NCBI RefSeq assembly: GCF_003319095.1
Contig: NZ_QOHI01000005.1
Coordinates: 186,001-250,000 of the forward strand
Direction of reading: 5' to 3'
Length of the DNA: 64,000 bases
Source of the DNA: Blastococcus sp. TBT05-19
GTDB lineage: Bacteria > Actinomycetota > Actinomycetes > Mycobacteriales > Geodermatophilaceae
Position 1 is the stretch's first letter, and every line of letters starts with the position of its first letter. Both the position numbers and the translations under genes were made by a program. Under the pieces are notes generated by a model that saw only the letters and a list, made by a program, of their open reading frames with translations, did no database searches and was not told where the DNA came from. Shown here one piece after another: positions 16,883 through 24,116 of the stretch.

Positions 16883-17479
16883 GTGCTGACGATCGGACTG
16901 ACCGGGGGCATCGGCTCGGGCAAGAGCACGGTGTCGACCCTCCTGGCGGCGCGGGGCGCGACGGTGGTCGATGCCGACCGCATCGCGCGCGAGGTGCTGG
17001 AGCCGGGCACTCCCGGCCTCGCTGCCGTCGTGACGGAATTCGGGGCGGGTGTGCTGAGCCCGGACGGCGCGCTGGACCGGGCGGCGCTGGCCGCGATCGT
17101 GTTCGCCGACGCGGACGCGCGCGCCCGGCTGGACGCGATCGTCCACCCGCTGGTGCGGCAGCGGTCCAGGGAGCTGGTCGCCGCCGTGCCGCCGGACGCC
17201 GTGGTGGTCAACGACGTCCCGCTGCTGGTGGAGACCGGGCAGGCAGGCTCCTACGACCTCGTGCTCGTCGTCGAGGCCGATCCCGAGACCCGGGTGGCGC
17301 GGCTGATCGACCGCGGCCTCACCGAGGCGGACGCCCGCGCCCGGATCGCGGCGCAGGCCTCCGACGAGCAGCGCCGCGCGGCAGCCGACGTGGTGCTCGA
17401 CAACAGCGGGACCCCCGACCAGCTGGCCGAGCAGGTGCAGCGGTTCTGGGCCGAGCGGGTGGCCCCGAAGGCGGGGTGA
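16883..17479 (+). CDS. coaE: Dephospho-CoA kinase
   Basis: A 198-aa kinase phosphorylating the 3'-hydroxyl of dephospho-CoA, the last step of coenzyme A synthesis. The P-loop is GGIGSGKST (8-16), with DADRIAREV and the CoA-binding/lid region [10 protein letters not shown] following. Length matches the single-domain form, lacking the C-terminal GrpB domain seen in mycobacteria. The start is the GTG at 16883 (MLTIGLTGG). It follows rpsA, as in other actinobacteria, separated here by the small minus-strand gene. Confidence 0.95.
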   Translation: MLTIGLTGGIGSGKSTVSTLLAARGATVVDADRIAREVLEPGTPGLAAVVTEFGAGVLSPDGALDRAALAAIVFADADARARLDAIVHPLVRQRSRELVAAVPPDAVVVNDVPLLVETGQAGSYDLVLVVEADPETRVARLIDRGLTEADARARIAAQASDEQRRAAADVVLDNSGTPDQLAEQVQRFWAERVAPKAG

Positions 17480-17510
17480 CCGGCCGGCCCGCCGGGCCCC
17501 CGGGACGACG

Positions 17511-17540
17511 AGAGCCCCAGGTCATCGGACCTGGGGCTCT
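17511..17540. terminator. Terminator between coaE and tRNA-Val
   Basis: Perfect 13-bp stem AGAGCCCCAGGTC / GACCTGGGGCTCT with ATCG loop. It is placed to end both coaE (plus) and the minus-strand tRNA operon. Confidence 0.75.
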
Positions 17541-17543
17541 TCG

Positions 17544-17618
17544 TGGTGGGCGATACTGGGATCGAACCAGTGACCTCTTCCGTGTCAGGGAAGCGCGCTA
17601 CCGCTGCGCCAATCGCCC
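17544..17618 (-). tRNA. tRNA-Val (GAC)
   Basis: 75 nt including an encoded CCA. The acceptor is GGGCGAT/ATCGCCC, the anticodon arm CTTCC-CTGACAC-GGAAG gives GAC, and the T arm is ACTGG-TTCGATC-CCAGT. It is last in a minus-strand tRNA cluster Gly-Cys-Val. Confidence 0.95.
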
Positions 17619-17670
17619 GTTCCGGCCTCGCGACCGGACCCTCCTCCGCGCTCGTACTCCGGAGGAGACG

Positions 17671-17741
17671 AGGTGGAGACGGGATTTGAACCCGTGTAGA
17701 CGGCTTTGCAGGCCGTTGCCTCGCCTCTCGGCCACTCCACC
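17671..17741 (-). tRNA. tRNA-Cys (GCA)
   Basis: 71 nt. The acceptor is GGTGGAG/CTCCACC with discriminator T, anticodon loop CTGCAAA gives GCA, and the T loop is TTCAAAT. No CCA is encoded. Confidence 0.95.
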
Positions 17742-17782
17742 GCACGCGGGAGCCGGTCTCTCGACCGGCCCCCGAGGTTCCG

Positions 17783-17854
17783 AGCGGATGACGGGATTCG
17801 AACCCGCGACCCTCACCTTGGCAAGGTGATGCTCTACCACTGAGCCACATCCGC
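17783..17854 (-). tRNA. tRNA-Gly (GCC)
   Basis: 72 nt. The acceptor is GCGGATG/CATCCGC, anticodon arm CACCT-TGCCAA-GGTG gives GCC, and the T arm is GCGGG-TTCGAAT-CCCGT. First gene of the minus-strand tRNA cluster. Confidence 0.95.
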
Positions 17855-17950
17855 GTTACGAGAAAGAACTCTAACCGACGCCCGGAGGGGGTTTGAAGGG
17901 GGGGTCTCCGCGCTTCCCCCCGCAGGGTGCCGACGGTGCGTTCCCGCAGG

Positions 17951-18400
17951 TCAGCGGCCCGTCGCGTCCGGTCCGCCGTTGGACAGGAGGGCGTCCAGCT
18001 CCTGGTCGAGGCCCAGCAGGGCGCTCTCCGAACCGGAGGGGACCAGGGCCTCGGTGTGCCGCAGGAAGGCGGCAACGGTGGCGCGGGACAGCTCGAACAG
18101 CGCCTCGCCCGAGGGTGCGCGCAGGTGGAGGAACAGCACGTCGGTGCTGGCCTGGGCCGGCCAGATGCGCACGTCGCCGTCGCCGGTGGGGTGCTCGAGG
18201 CCTGCCTGCAGGAGCTCGCGTGCCACCAGCCAGGCGATGCCCTCGTCGTCCTGCTCGCCGGCCTCGCCGAAGGCGATGCGGACCGCGAACGGGTCCGACT
18301 GGTCGTAGCAGAGCAGCGCGGGGACCTCGGTCCACGACTGCGGGCCGACCAGCTGAAGAGTGATGGGTGTGATGTGACCGGGGGTCCATCGGCTCGTCAT
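17951..18400 (-). CDS. SsgA-family sporulation/cell division regulator (SsgB-like)
   Basis: A 149-aa protein of the actinobacterial SsgA-like family. In streptomycetes SsgB recruits FtsZ to future septum sites. The family pattern is clear: PALLCYDQSDPFAVRIAF, VARELLQAGLEHPTGDGDVRIWP, VLFLHLRAPSGEALFELSRATVAAFLRHTEALVP and the acidic C-terminal LDQELDALLS. The ATG at 18400 is preferred (MTSRWTPGH). It is divergent from the ECF sigma gene, with a 9-base repeat array in between. Sporulation of this organism is not shown by this gene alone. Confidence 0.9.
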   Translation of the reverse strand: MTSRWTPGHITPITLQLVGPQSWTEVPALLCYDQSDPFAVRIAFGEAGEQDDEGIAWLVARELLQAGLEHPTGDGDVRIWPAQASTDVLFLHLRAPSGEALFELSRATVAAFLRHTEALVPSGSESALLGLDQELDALLSNGGPDATGR

Positions 18401-18458
18401 GTCCGGTCAACGACGGGTGGTCCGAAAAGTGACGTCCTGACACACAGCGCGTCCCGCT

Positions 18459-18502
18459 CGTCACAACCGCCACATCCGCCACATCCGCCACATCCGTCAC
18501 AG
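18459..18502. repeat. Tandem 9-base repeats between ssgB-like and sigma genes
   Basis: Three identical CCGCCACAT units (18467-18493) are flanked by diverged copies CGTCACAA (18459-18466) and CCGTCACAG (18494-18502), giving a CCGYCACAN ladder with about one helical turn spacing. It lies in the divergent promoter region and could be a regulator-binding array. Confidence 0.6.
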
Positions 18503-18543
18503 CGAACCGATGTGCTGGGACGATGCGAACGCCCCGTGTGACC

Positions 18544-19191
18544 ATGGGAGTCGTGAGTCGACCGGTGCGCCGTTCGGAGGAGGGCGTCGGCGACGTCGAG
18601 ATCCTCCGTCGCATCCGTGCCGGTGAACGCGGAGCCGTCGACGACCTGTACGAGCGCTTCCGCCGTCCCGCCTTCGCGCTGGCGCGCAGGATCCTCACGG
18701 ACGACGGCCTGGCCGAGGACGTGCTGCAGGACGTGTTCCTCGGCGTCTGGCGCGACCCGTGGGCCTACGACGCGGCCCGGGGCAGTTTCGCCTCCTGGCT
18801 CCTGGCCGTCGTCCACCACAAGGCCGTCGACGCCGTGCGACGTGAGGAGTCGCAGCGGCGGCGCCAGGCACGGGCGGAGGACGAGGCGGTGCTGGACGCG
18901 CCCACCGCGACCCGCGACGTCGAGGACGACGCCTGGGCGCGGGTCGTCGCCGACGAGGTGCGCGCCGCCCTCGGCGAGCTGCCCGCCGCCCAGCGCGAGG
19001 CGCTCACGCTGGCCTACTACGGCGGGTACACGCAGCGGGAGGTGGCGGCCCTCACCGGCACACCTCTCGGCACCGTCAAGACACGGATGCTGGCCGGCAT
19101 GCGCCGGCTGAAGACAGAACTGGGCGGGTCGTCGGGCCAGGGTGGCAGCGCGCTGTCCGGCAACCCGTCCTCGGACGGGACGGCACGATGA
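18544..19191 (+). CDS. ECF-family RNA polymerase sigma factor (SigK-like)
   Basis: A sigma-70 family ECF factor (215 aa from this start). Region 2 is visible as DDLYERFRRPAFALARRILTDDGLAEDVLQDVFLGVW and region 4 as LGELPAAQREALTLAYYGGYTQREVAALTGTPLGTVKTRM, whose HTH binds the -35 element. The start is uncertain: ATG 18523, ATG 18544 and GTG 18553 (preceded by GGGAG) are all in frame. It overlaps the anti-sigma gene by 4 bases (ATGA), so the two should be made in fixed ratio. Pairing with an RskA-type anti-sigma suggests the SigK/SigL group. Confidence 0.92.
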   Translation: MGVVSRPVRRSEEGVGDVEILRRIRAGERGAVDDLYERFRRPAFALARRILTDDGLAEDVLQDVFLGVWRDPWAYDAARGSFASWLLAVVHHKAVDAVRREESQRRRQARAEDEAVLDAPTATRDVEDDAWARVVADEVRAALGELPAAQREALTLAYYGGYTQREVAALTGTPLGTVKTRMLAGMRRLKTELGGSSGQGGSALSGNPSSDGTAR

Positions 19192-20000
19192 CCGGGGAGC
19201 ACGCTTTCGACGAGCTGGCCGTGGGTTGGGCGCTGCACGCGCTGGAGCCCGACGACGAGGCGGCCTTCGCCCGTCACCTGCCCGGCTGCGAGCGCTGTGC
19301 GCGCACCGTGGCGGAGACCGCCGAGGTGATGGCGGCCATGGCCTACGACCTCCCGTCGGCCGAGCCCTCGCCCGAGCTCCGGTCCCGCCTGAGCGCCGCG
19401 GTCGGGTCCACCGAGCAGCTGCCCCCGCCGGCGGCACCGCCGGCTCCGCCGGCTCCGCCGGCTTCTGCGAGCGAGGGCGAGAGCACCGGCCCGGTCCCGG
19501 TCCCGGAGCTGCCCGCCCCCCGGTCCCGGGCCCTCGGCCGGGTGCTCGTGGCGGCCGCCGTGGCCGCGGTGGTCGGCCTCGGCACCTGGACCGTGGTGCT
19601 CAGCCAGTCCCGCGAGGAGCTGCAGGCCACGGTGGCGGCGCAGGAGGCGGTCGTCGCCGAGCTCACCCGCCCCGGGCAGTCCGTCGTCGTCCCGCTGACC
19701 AGCGAGGACCAGCGGCTGGCCACGCTGGTCGCCCGCGACGGTGTCGCGCACGTCGTCACCGAAGGGCTCGAGCTCAACGACGTGTCCGCCGAGACCTACG
19801 TCCTCTGGGGCCTGGGCAAGGGCGCGCCGGTGGCTCTGGGCACGTTCGACGTCGAACGGTCGCAGATCGCCGTCGAAACCGTAGGCTCCGGTGCGACCGG
19901 ACTCGACGAGTTCCTCGGCTACGGCATCAGCATCGAGCCCGGTCGCCAGGCTCCGGCAGAACCGTCGGGGGTCGTCGCGAGCGGGGAGGTGTCCAGCTGA
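19188..20000 (+). CDS. Anti-sigma factor, RskA-like, membrane-anchored
   Basis: A 270-aa anti-sigma factor. The cytoplasmic N-terminal zinc-binding motif is H-x3-C-x2-C (HLPGCERC, about 29-36) in an anti-sigma domain. A Pro/Ala linker leads to one transmembrane helix (about 122-140, VLVAAAVAAVVGLGTWTVVL) and an extracytoplasmic RskA domain (from about 150, with ETYVLWGLGKGAPVALGTF). It should hold the upstream sigma factor inactive until its outer domain is cleaved by proteolysis. It starts inside the sigma stop codon and has GGGGAGG near its own 3' end, serving the next gene. Confidence 0.92.
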   Translation: MTGEHAFDELAVGWALHALEPDDEAAFARHLPGCERCARTVAETAEVMAAMAYDLPSAEPSPELRSRLSAAVGSTEQLPPPAAPPAPPAPPASASEGESTGPVPVPELPAPRSRALGRVLVAAAVAAVVGLGTWTVVLSQSREELQATVAAQEAVVAELTRPGQSVVVPLTSEDQRLATLVARDGVAHVVTEGLELNDVSAETYVLWGLGKGAPVALGTFDVERSQIAVETVGSGATGLDEFLGYGISIEPGRQAPAEPSGVVASGEVSS

Positions 20001-20491
20001 GCGGATCGGACACGACGGCGAAGTCGACCTCCACCGCGCACCCGCGCGGGGAGACCGCCGACGAGCGCCGGGCGCGGTACGACGCCGACGAGGTGCACAG
20101 CCTGCGCGAGCGCGTGGCCCAGGCGCGCTGGCGCAGGCGTCTCGCGGCCACGCGCAGCCTCAACCACGGCTACCGGGTGGGGGTCGGGATCGTCGGCGGC
20201 CTGATCGTCGCGGTCGGCCTGGTCACCATCCCGCTGCCCGGTCCGGGCTGGCTCACCGTCATCGCGGGTCTGTTCGTGCTGGCGACGGAGTTCACCTGGG
20301 CCGAGCGGCTGCTCGAGTTCACCAAGCACCACGTCAAGCGCTGGACCGACTGGGTGACCGGCCAGCCGGTGTGGGTCCGGCTGCTCCTCGGCCTCGCCAC
20401 GGCGGCGTTCGTCTACGGCGTCCTGGTGGTCACGCTGCACGTCATGGGAGTGCCCGGCTGGGTGCCGGGGTGGGTTCCGCTCTGGCGATGA
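19997..20491 (+). CDS. TIGR02611-family membrane protein with PGPGW motif, probable CTG start
   Basis: An actinobacterial small membrane protein (164 aa from CTG) with a basic N-terminal cytoplasmic part, two hydrophobic segments and the diagnostic IPLPGPGWLTVIAGLFVLATEF motif; a second pair of helices ends in a PGWVPGWVP tail. Function is unknown. No ATG, GTG or TTG occurs in frame until GTG 20093, yet codons before it have near-total G/C third positions and look coding. A strong GGGGAGGT lies 8 bases before CTG 19997, which overlaps the anti-sigma stop (CTGA). This is the best-supported start; GTG 20093 is the fallback. Confidence 0.8.
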   Translation: MSGSDTTAKSTSTAHPRGETADERRARYDADEVHSLRERVAQARWRRRLAATRSLNHGYRVGVGIVGGLIVAVGLVTIPLPGPGWLTVIAGLFVLATEFTWAERLLEFTKHHVKRWTDWVTGQPVWVRLLLGLATAAFVYGVLVVTLHVMGVPGWVPGWVPLWR

Positions 20492-20517
20492 GCGTCTGGC
20501 ACAATCAGTCGCGCAAC

Positions 20518-20592
20518 GGGCGATTGGCTCAGTGGTAGAGCGCTTCGTTCACACCGAAGAGGTCACTGGTTCGAACCCAGTATCGCCCACCA
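20518..20592 (+). tRNA. tRNA-Val (CAC)
   Basis: 75 nt including CCA. The acceptor is GGGCGAT/ATCGCCC and the anticodon arm CTTCG-TTCACAC-CGAAG gives CAC. Its T arm and 3' half are nearly identical to tRNA-Val(GAC) at 17544-17618 on the other strand. Confidence 0.95.
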
Positions 20593-20594
20593 GC

Positions 20595-20628
20595 ACGAGA
20601 GGCCCGGTCCGCGGACCGGGCCTCTCGT
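20595..20628. terminator. Bidirectional terminator after tRNA-Val(CAC)
   Basis: Perfect 16-bp stem ACGAGAGGCCCGGTCC / GGACCGGGCCTCTCGT around a GC dinucleotide, followed by CGTCGTT. It lies between the tRNA and the convergent multicopper oxidase gene. Confidence 0.8.
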
Positions 20629-20638
20629 CGTTCGGAGG

Positions 20639-22045
20639 TCAGGCGCTCCCGTAGCGCACCAGGCGGACCATGCCGTCCTCCATGTGGTGGTGGTTGTGGC
20701 AGTGGAACAGCCACTTCCCGGGGTTGGTGGCCAGGAAGTCGAACGTCACCACGCCGCCCCTGGCCGGCACGGCGACGGTGTCCTTCACCGGTCCGCGGCC
20801 CGACGGCGTCAGCACCTGGAAGTGGTGCCCGTGCAGGTGCATGGGATGCCACTTCGCGCCGGTGTTGCGCAGGACCAGCCGCACCCACTCGCCCTCGGCG
20901 ACCGTCAGCGGGTCGGCGTCGGGATAGCTCTGACCGCCGATCTCGGTGCCGTCGAGGGTCAGGTCGAACACCCGGTCCGGCCGCCCCGGGGGCAGGGCCA
21001 GCGGCTCGACGGCGAGCAGGTCGGCGTGCTCGGCGGGCCGGCCGTCCAGCTCCGCGGGCCAGGCGGTGACCGGCGGAGCGGACGACGCCGGGCTGCCGGT
21101 GTAGCGCAGCACCGCCCGGCCCCACCCGCGCCGCCCCTCGGGCGCGACCCCGATCTGCCAGGCGCCGTCGCGCCGGCCCAGCTCCACCAGGACGTCGTAG
21201 CGCTCGCCCATGCCCAGCCGCAGCACGTCGACCGTGACCGGCTCCACCGGCATGCCGTCGGTGTGCGTGACGGTGAGCGGGTGCCCGGCCACGGCGAACC
21301 GGAAGCCGGTGTCCGCGGCCACGTTCATCACCCGCAGCCGCAGGCGGTCGCCCGGCCTGCCCTCCAGGACCGGTGGGTCGTCCGGGGGGTGCCCGTTCAC
21401 GAGGACCAGCGGGTACGTGCGACCACCGAAGGAGACCGTCGCCGGGCCGGGGTCGACGGCGGACTCGGCCGGCACCCCGCCGTGGTCGGTGTGCGGCCCC
21501 GTCTCCTCGACGCCGTCGGCCCAGTCGTCGAGCATCAGGACGTACTCGCGGTCGTAGGAGAGCGGCTCGTCGCGGGGCTCCACCACCAGCGGCCCGTAGA
21601 GCCCGCGGTCGAGCTGGACGCCCACGTGGGCGTGGTACATGAACGACCCCGCGACGGGGGTGCGGAACTCGTACAGGAAGGTGCCGCCCGGCTCGACGGG
21701 GACCTGGGTCACGCGGGGGACGCCGTCCATGGCGTTCGGCGGCGCCAGCCCGTGCCAGTGGACCGTGGTCCCCTCCGGCAGGCCGTTGTCGAGCCGGACC
21801 CGCAGCACGTCGCCGGCCCGGAGCCGGATCTCCGGGCCGGGAACCGTGCCGTACCCCCAGGTGGCCACCTCGGAGCCGGCCAGGTCGAGGGTCATCGGCC
21901 CGGGCTGCAGGGGGAGTGCCGCGGCGGCGGTGGCGCCGCCGCCACCGCCGCGGCACCCGGCCGCGACCGCGAGCCCAGCCCCCAGGGCGAGGAACCCGCG
22001 CCGGGTCAGGGATGCGTCCTCCGCCACCCGTCGGCCGTCCCTCAC
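20639..22045 (-). CDS. Multicopper oxidase (laccase-like), Tat-exported, possible lipoprotein
   Basis: A 468-aa three-domain multicopper oxidase. All four copper-ligand blocks are present: HWHG, HAHV, HPMHLHGHHF and the C-terminal HCHNHHHMEDGM, with an axial Met. The N-terminus has a twin-arginine signal (LTRRGFLALGAGLAVAAGC) that ends in a possible lipobox Cys31, so it may be folded with copper in the cytosol, exported by Tat and anchored outside. Likely roles are Cu(I) or phenol oxidation. The GTG at 22045 overlaps the stop of the upstream cupredoxin-like lipoprotein gene (GTGA), indicating one operon. Confidence 0.93.
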   Translation of the reverse strand: MRDGRRVAEDASLTRRGFLALGAGLAVAAGCRGGGGGATAAAALPLQPGPMTLDLAGSEVATWGYGTVPGPEIRLRAGDVLRVRLDNGLPEGTTVHWHGLAPPNAMDGVPRVTQVPVEPGGTFLYEFRTPVAGSFMYHAHVGVQLDRGLYGPLVVEPRDEPLSYDREYVLMLDDWADGVEETGPHTDHGGVPAESAVDPGPATVSFGGRTYPLVLVNGHPPDDPPVLEGRPGDRLRLRVMNVAADTGFRFAVAGHPLTVTHTDGMPVEPVTVDVLRLGMGERYDVLVELGRRDGAWQIGVAPEGRRGWGRAVLRYTGSPASSAPPVTAWPAELDGRPAEHADLLAVEPLALPPGRPDRVFDLTLDGTEIGGQSYPDADPLTVAEGEWVRLVLRNTGAKWHPMHLHGHHFQVLTPSGRGPVKDTVAVPARGGVVTFDFLATNPGKWLFHCHNHHHMEDGMVRLVRYGSA

Positions 22046-22875
22046 TCGACGGTGAACTCGCTGACCATGCCGAGGGTGAAGTGCGGCGCGCCCTCCGCCA
22101 TCGTCTCCATGTCCGTCGTCCCCTGCGGGACGAAGCAGATGGCGGCGTAGCGACCCGGCTGCAGCTCCAGGAACGTGGTGTCGGACCCGCCGGGCGGGGC
22201 GAACGCGCCCCCGGTGAAGGTCGCCATCGTCATGGCCTGCTCCTCCGGCATCGCCAGCAGCTCCTCGGCCGAGGCGGTGACGCCGTCGTTGATCCGAGCG
22301 ATGCCGATCTCGTGCATCTCCTCGCCCTCGTTGGCGAACGTGACCGCGACGGTGCCGCCCGGGACGGTGTCCGGGATGCCCTCGAACTCGTAGTCGACCG
22401 CGGTCGCCTCGATCTGCTCGTAGCCGCAGGAGTCGAGCATGTAGTCGTCGATGCCGGCGTCGGCGGACCGGGCCTCCTCGCTGTCCATCAGGGTGTCGTC
22501 CCCGGTCTCGAGCATCTGGCGGATCATCCCGGTGAGCGTCTCGACGTCGTCGCGGACCTCGTCCGGTGCGGTGTCCTCCACCTCCTTCAGGGAAGGCTCC
22601 AGCCGCGCGCCGAACTCGGTCACCGCGGCCTGGATCTCCTCCGGGGACGCGGTCTCGAAGTCCACGGCGGGTCCCTGGCTCGCCATCGACTCCGCCTCGA
22701 CGGCCGCGGCGCAGAACGCCTCGACGTCACCGGCGGCGCTGGTCGACGCCGGGCTCTCCCCGCCCGCCTCGTCCGTTCCTCCGTCGGATCCGCAGGCCGG
22801 GAGGGCGGCCAGCAGCACCGCCGTGGCGCCGCCCGCCGCCCATCGACGGATCGTCGTGCTCGTGCTCGTGTGCAT
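22042..22875 (-). CDS. Lipoprotein with cupredoxin-like C-terminal domain
   Basis: A 277-aa exported lipoprotein (lipobox LPAC, Cys28). The middle (about 50-150) is acidic and helical with no recognised domain. The C-terminal part (about 160-277) looks like a cupredoxin beta-sandwich. A His-Cys-His-Met set in the right order (H188 in EMHEIG, C247 in AICFVP, H265 in APHF, M270 in LGM) would suit a type 1 copper site. It probably donates or accepts electrons or copper with the co-encoded multicopper oxidase. The ATG at 22875 (MHTSTST) has GAGAGGTGG upstream; a longer frame upstream is unlikely. Confidence 0.8.
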   Translation of the reverse strand: MHTSTSTTIRRWAAGGATAVLLAALPACGSDGGTDEAGGESPASTSAAGDVEAFCAAAVEAESMASQGPAVDFETASPEEIQAAVTEFGARLEPSLKEVEDTAPDEVRDDVETLTGMIRQMLETGDDTLMDSEEARSADAGIDDYMLDSCGYEQIEATAVDYEFEGIPDTVPGGTVAVTFANEGEEMHEIGIARINDGVTASAEELLAMPEEQAMTMATFTGGAFAPPGGSDTTFLELQPGRYAAICFVPQGTTDMETMAEGAPHFTLGMVSEFTVE

Positions 22876-23068
22876 CGCCGTTCCACCTCTCTGCCTGCGG
22901 ACGGCCGGGTGCCGCGCCGCGGAGGAGGGCACAGTGCTGCGACCCGGTGATCGACGGGCGGGATCGGCTTCTCCCACTTACGATGCGCCGGCGCTCGCGC
23001 GCGATCCGGGACGAGGTGTGAGCGGTCGGCGTCGGTCGGTGAAGCGCCGGCCGGGCTTCGCGGGGACC
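22876..23068. promoter_or_regulatory. Divergent promoter region, copper operon and HNH-MOSC gene
   Basis: A 193-base non-coding region between divergent starts. A TACGAT -10-like hexamer (CACTTACGATGC, about 22976-22987) faces the HNH-MOSC gene. No copper-regulator box was recognised. Confidence 0.3.
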
Positions 23069-24034
23069 ATGGGACCGGTGAGCGCCCGACCGGACCGCGC
23101 GGCCAGGCTGCGGCTGGTCCTCGACCGGGACGGGCCCACCTGCATCTGGTGCGGCCGCGAGTTCTCGGCGCTCGTGCAGCCGAGCACCGAGCACGTGGTG
23201 CCGCGGGTGAAGGGCGGCCCCTCCTGGCTGGCCAACGAGGTGGCCGCCTGCCGGCGCTGCAACGCCGAACGCGGGCACCGCACCCCGGTCGAGTGGCTCG
23301 AGGAGTGCCTGGGGCGTGGCTGGCCGGCCGACCCGGCGCGGCTGGTGCGGGCGCTCGAGGCGCTCGAGGCCGCCATCGCCACCTCGGGCGGGCAGCGTCG
23401 CGCCCGGCCCTACCTCGACGCGCAGCTGCGCCGGCTGCGCCGCTCGGCTGCCCGTAGCGTGGGTGCGGTGAGCGACGCGGTGGGTTCGGTGGCCTCGATC
23501 TCGGTGTACCCGGTGAAGTCCCTGGCCGGCCGGGCCGTCCCGCGGGCCGAGGTGGAGCCCGCCGGGCTGCGGGGCGATCGGGCCCACGCGGTCGTCGACG
23601 CCGGCACCGGCGAACCGGTCACGGTGAAGACCACGCCCGAGCTGCGCCAGGTCGTGGCCACCGGCGACGCCGAGGCCGACACGATCACCCTCGCCGAGGT
23701 GCTGGGGCGGCCCGTGCGGCTGGCGGCGAGCGAGAGCCCGCAGGTCGACGCCGCGGCGGTGCACCTCGTCTCCCGCCAGGCGATCGACCGGGCCGCCGCC
23801 GGCGACGTCCCCGAGGGCTGCTCCGCCGACGACCCGCGCGCCAACGTGCTGCTGGACCTGCCCGACGGCGACGAGCGCACGTGGGTCGGCCGGGTCGTCC
23901 GCATCGGGGACGCCGAGCTGCGGGTGACCCGGACGCCGAAGCACTGCCTGGGCGTGTACGCCGAGGTGCGGCGCCCGGGCGCGATCGCCGTCGGTGACGT
24001 CGTCCACCTCCAGCCGGACGACGTCCCGGGGTGA
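23069..24034 (+). CDS. HNH endonuclease domain fused in frame to MOSC domain protein
   Basis: One uninterrupted frame (321 aa) joining two usually separate proteins. Residues about 5-125 are an HNH nuclease of the zinc-ribbon type: [26 protein letters not shown] (C-x2-C, then the EH-VP core) and [14 protein letters not shown] (second C-x2-C and N). Residues about 145-321 are a MOSC protein with the beta-barrel start [15 protein letters not shown] and a conserved Cys in [12 protein letters not shown], a molybdenum-cofactor-sulfur-binding type. No stop lies between them; a GTG (VSDAVGSV, about 23468) is where an independent MOSC gene would be expected to begin. The start is ATG 23069 after CGGGGACC; GTG 23078 is possible. 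Confidence 0.75.
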   Translation: MGPVSARPDRAARLRLVLDRDGPTCIWCGREFSALVQPSTEHVVPRVKGGPSWLANEVAACRRCNAERGHRTPVEWLEECLGRGWPADPARLVRALEALEAAIATSGGQRRARPYLDAQLRRLRRSAARSVGAVSDAVGSVASISVYPVKSLAGRAVPRAEVEPAGLRGDRAHAVVDAGTGEPVTVKTTPELRQVVATGDAEADTITLAEVLGRPVRLAASESPQVDAAAVHLVSRQAIDRAAAGDVPEGCSADDPRANVLLDLPDGDERTWVGRVVRIGDAELRVTRTPKHCLGVYAEVRRPGAIAVGDVVHLQPDDVPG

Positions 24035-24116
24035 GCAGGGGAGCGCACTAGGCTCGGGGGCCGGTGACCGGCCTCGGCCGGGCACCCCGATGCCGTGCCG
24101 ACCCCTGGGAGCTCCC

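Noticed and set aside
17544-20592. Integrated element in the tRNA cluster
   Set aside because: tRNA genes are intact, genes between them are regulatory core-type genes, and no integrase or duplicated tRNA end was seen.
24035-24116. A T-box riboswitch in front of thrS
   Set aside because: Only 82 bases separate it from the previous gene and no specifier loop or T-box sequence is seen.
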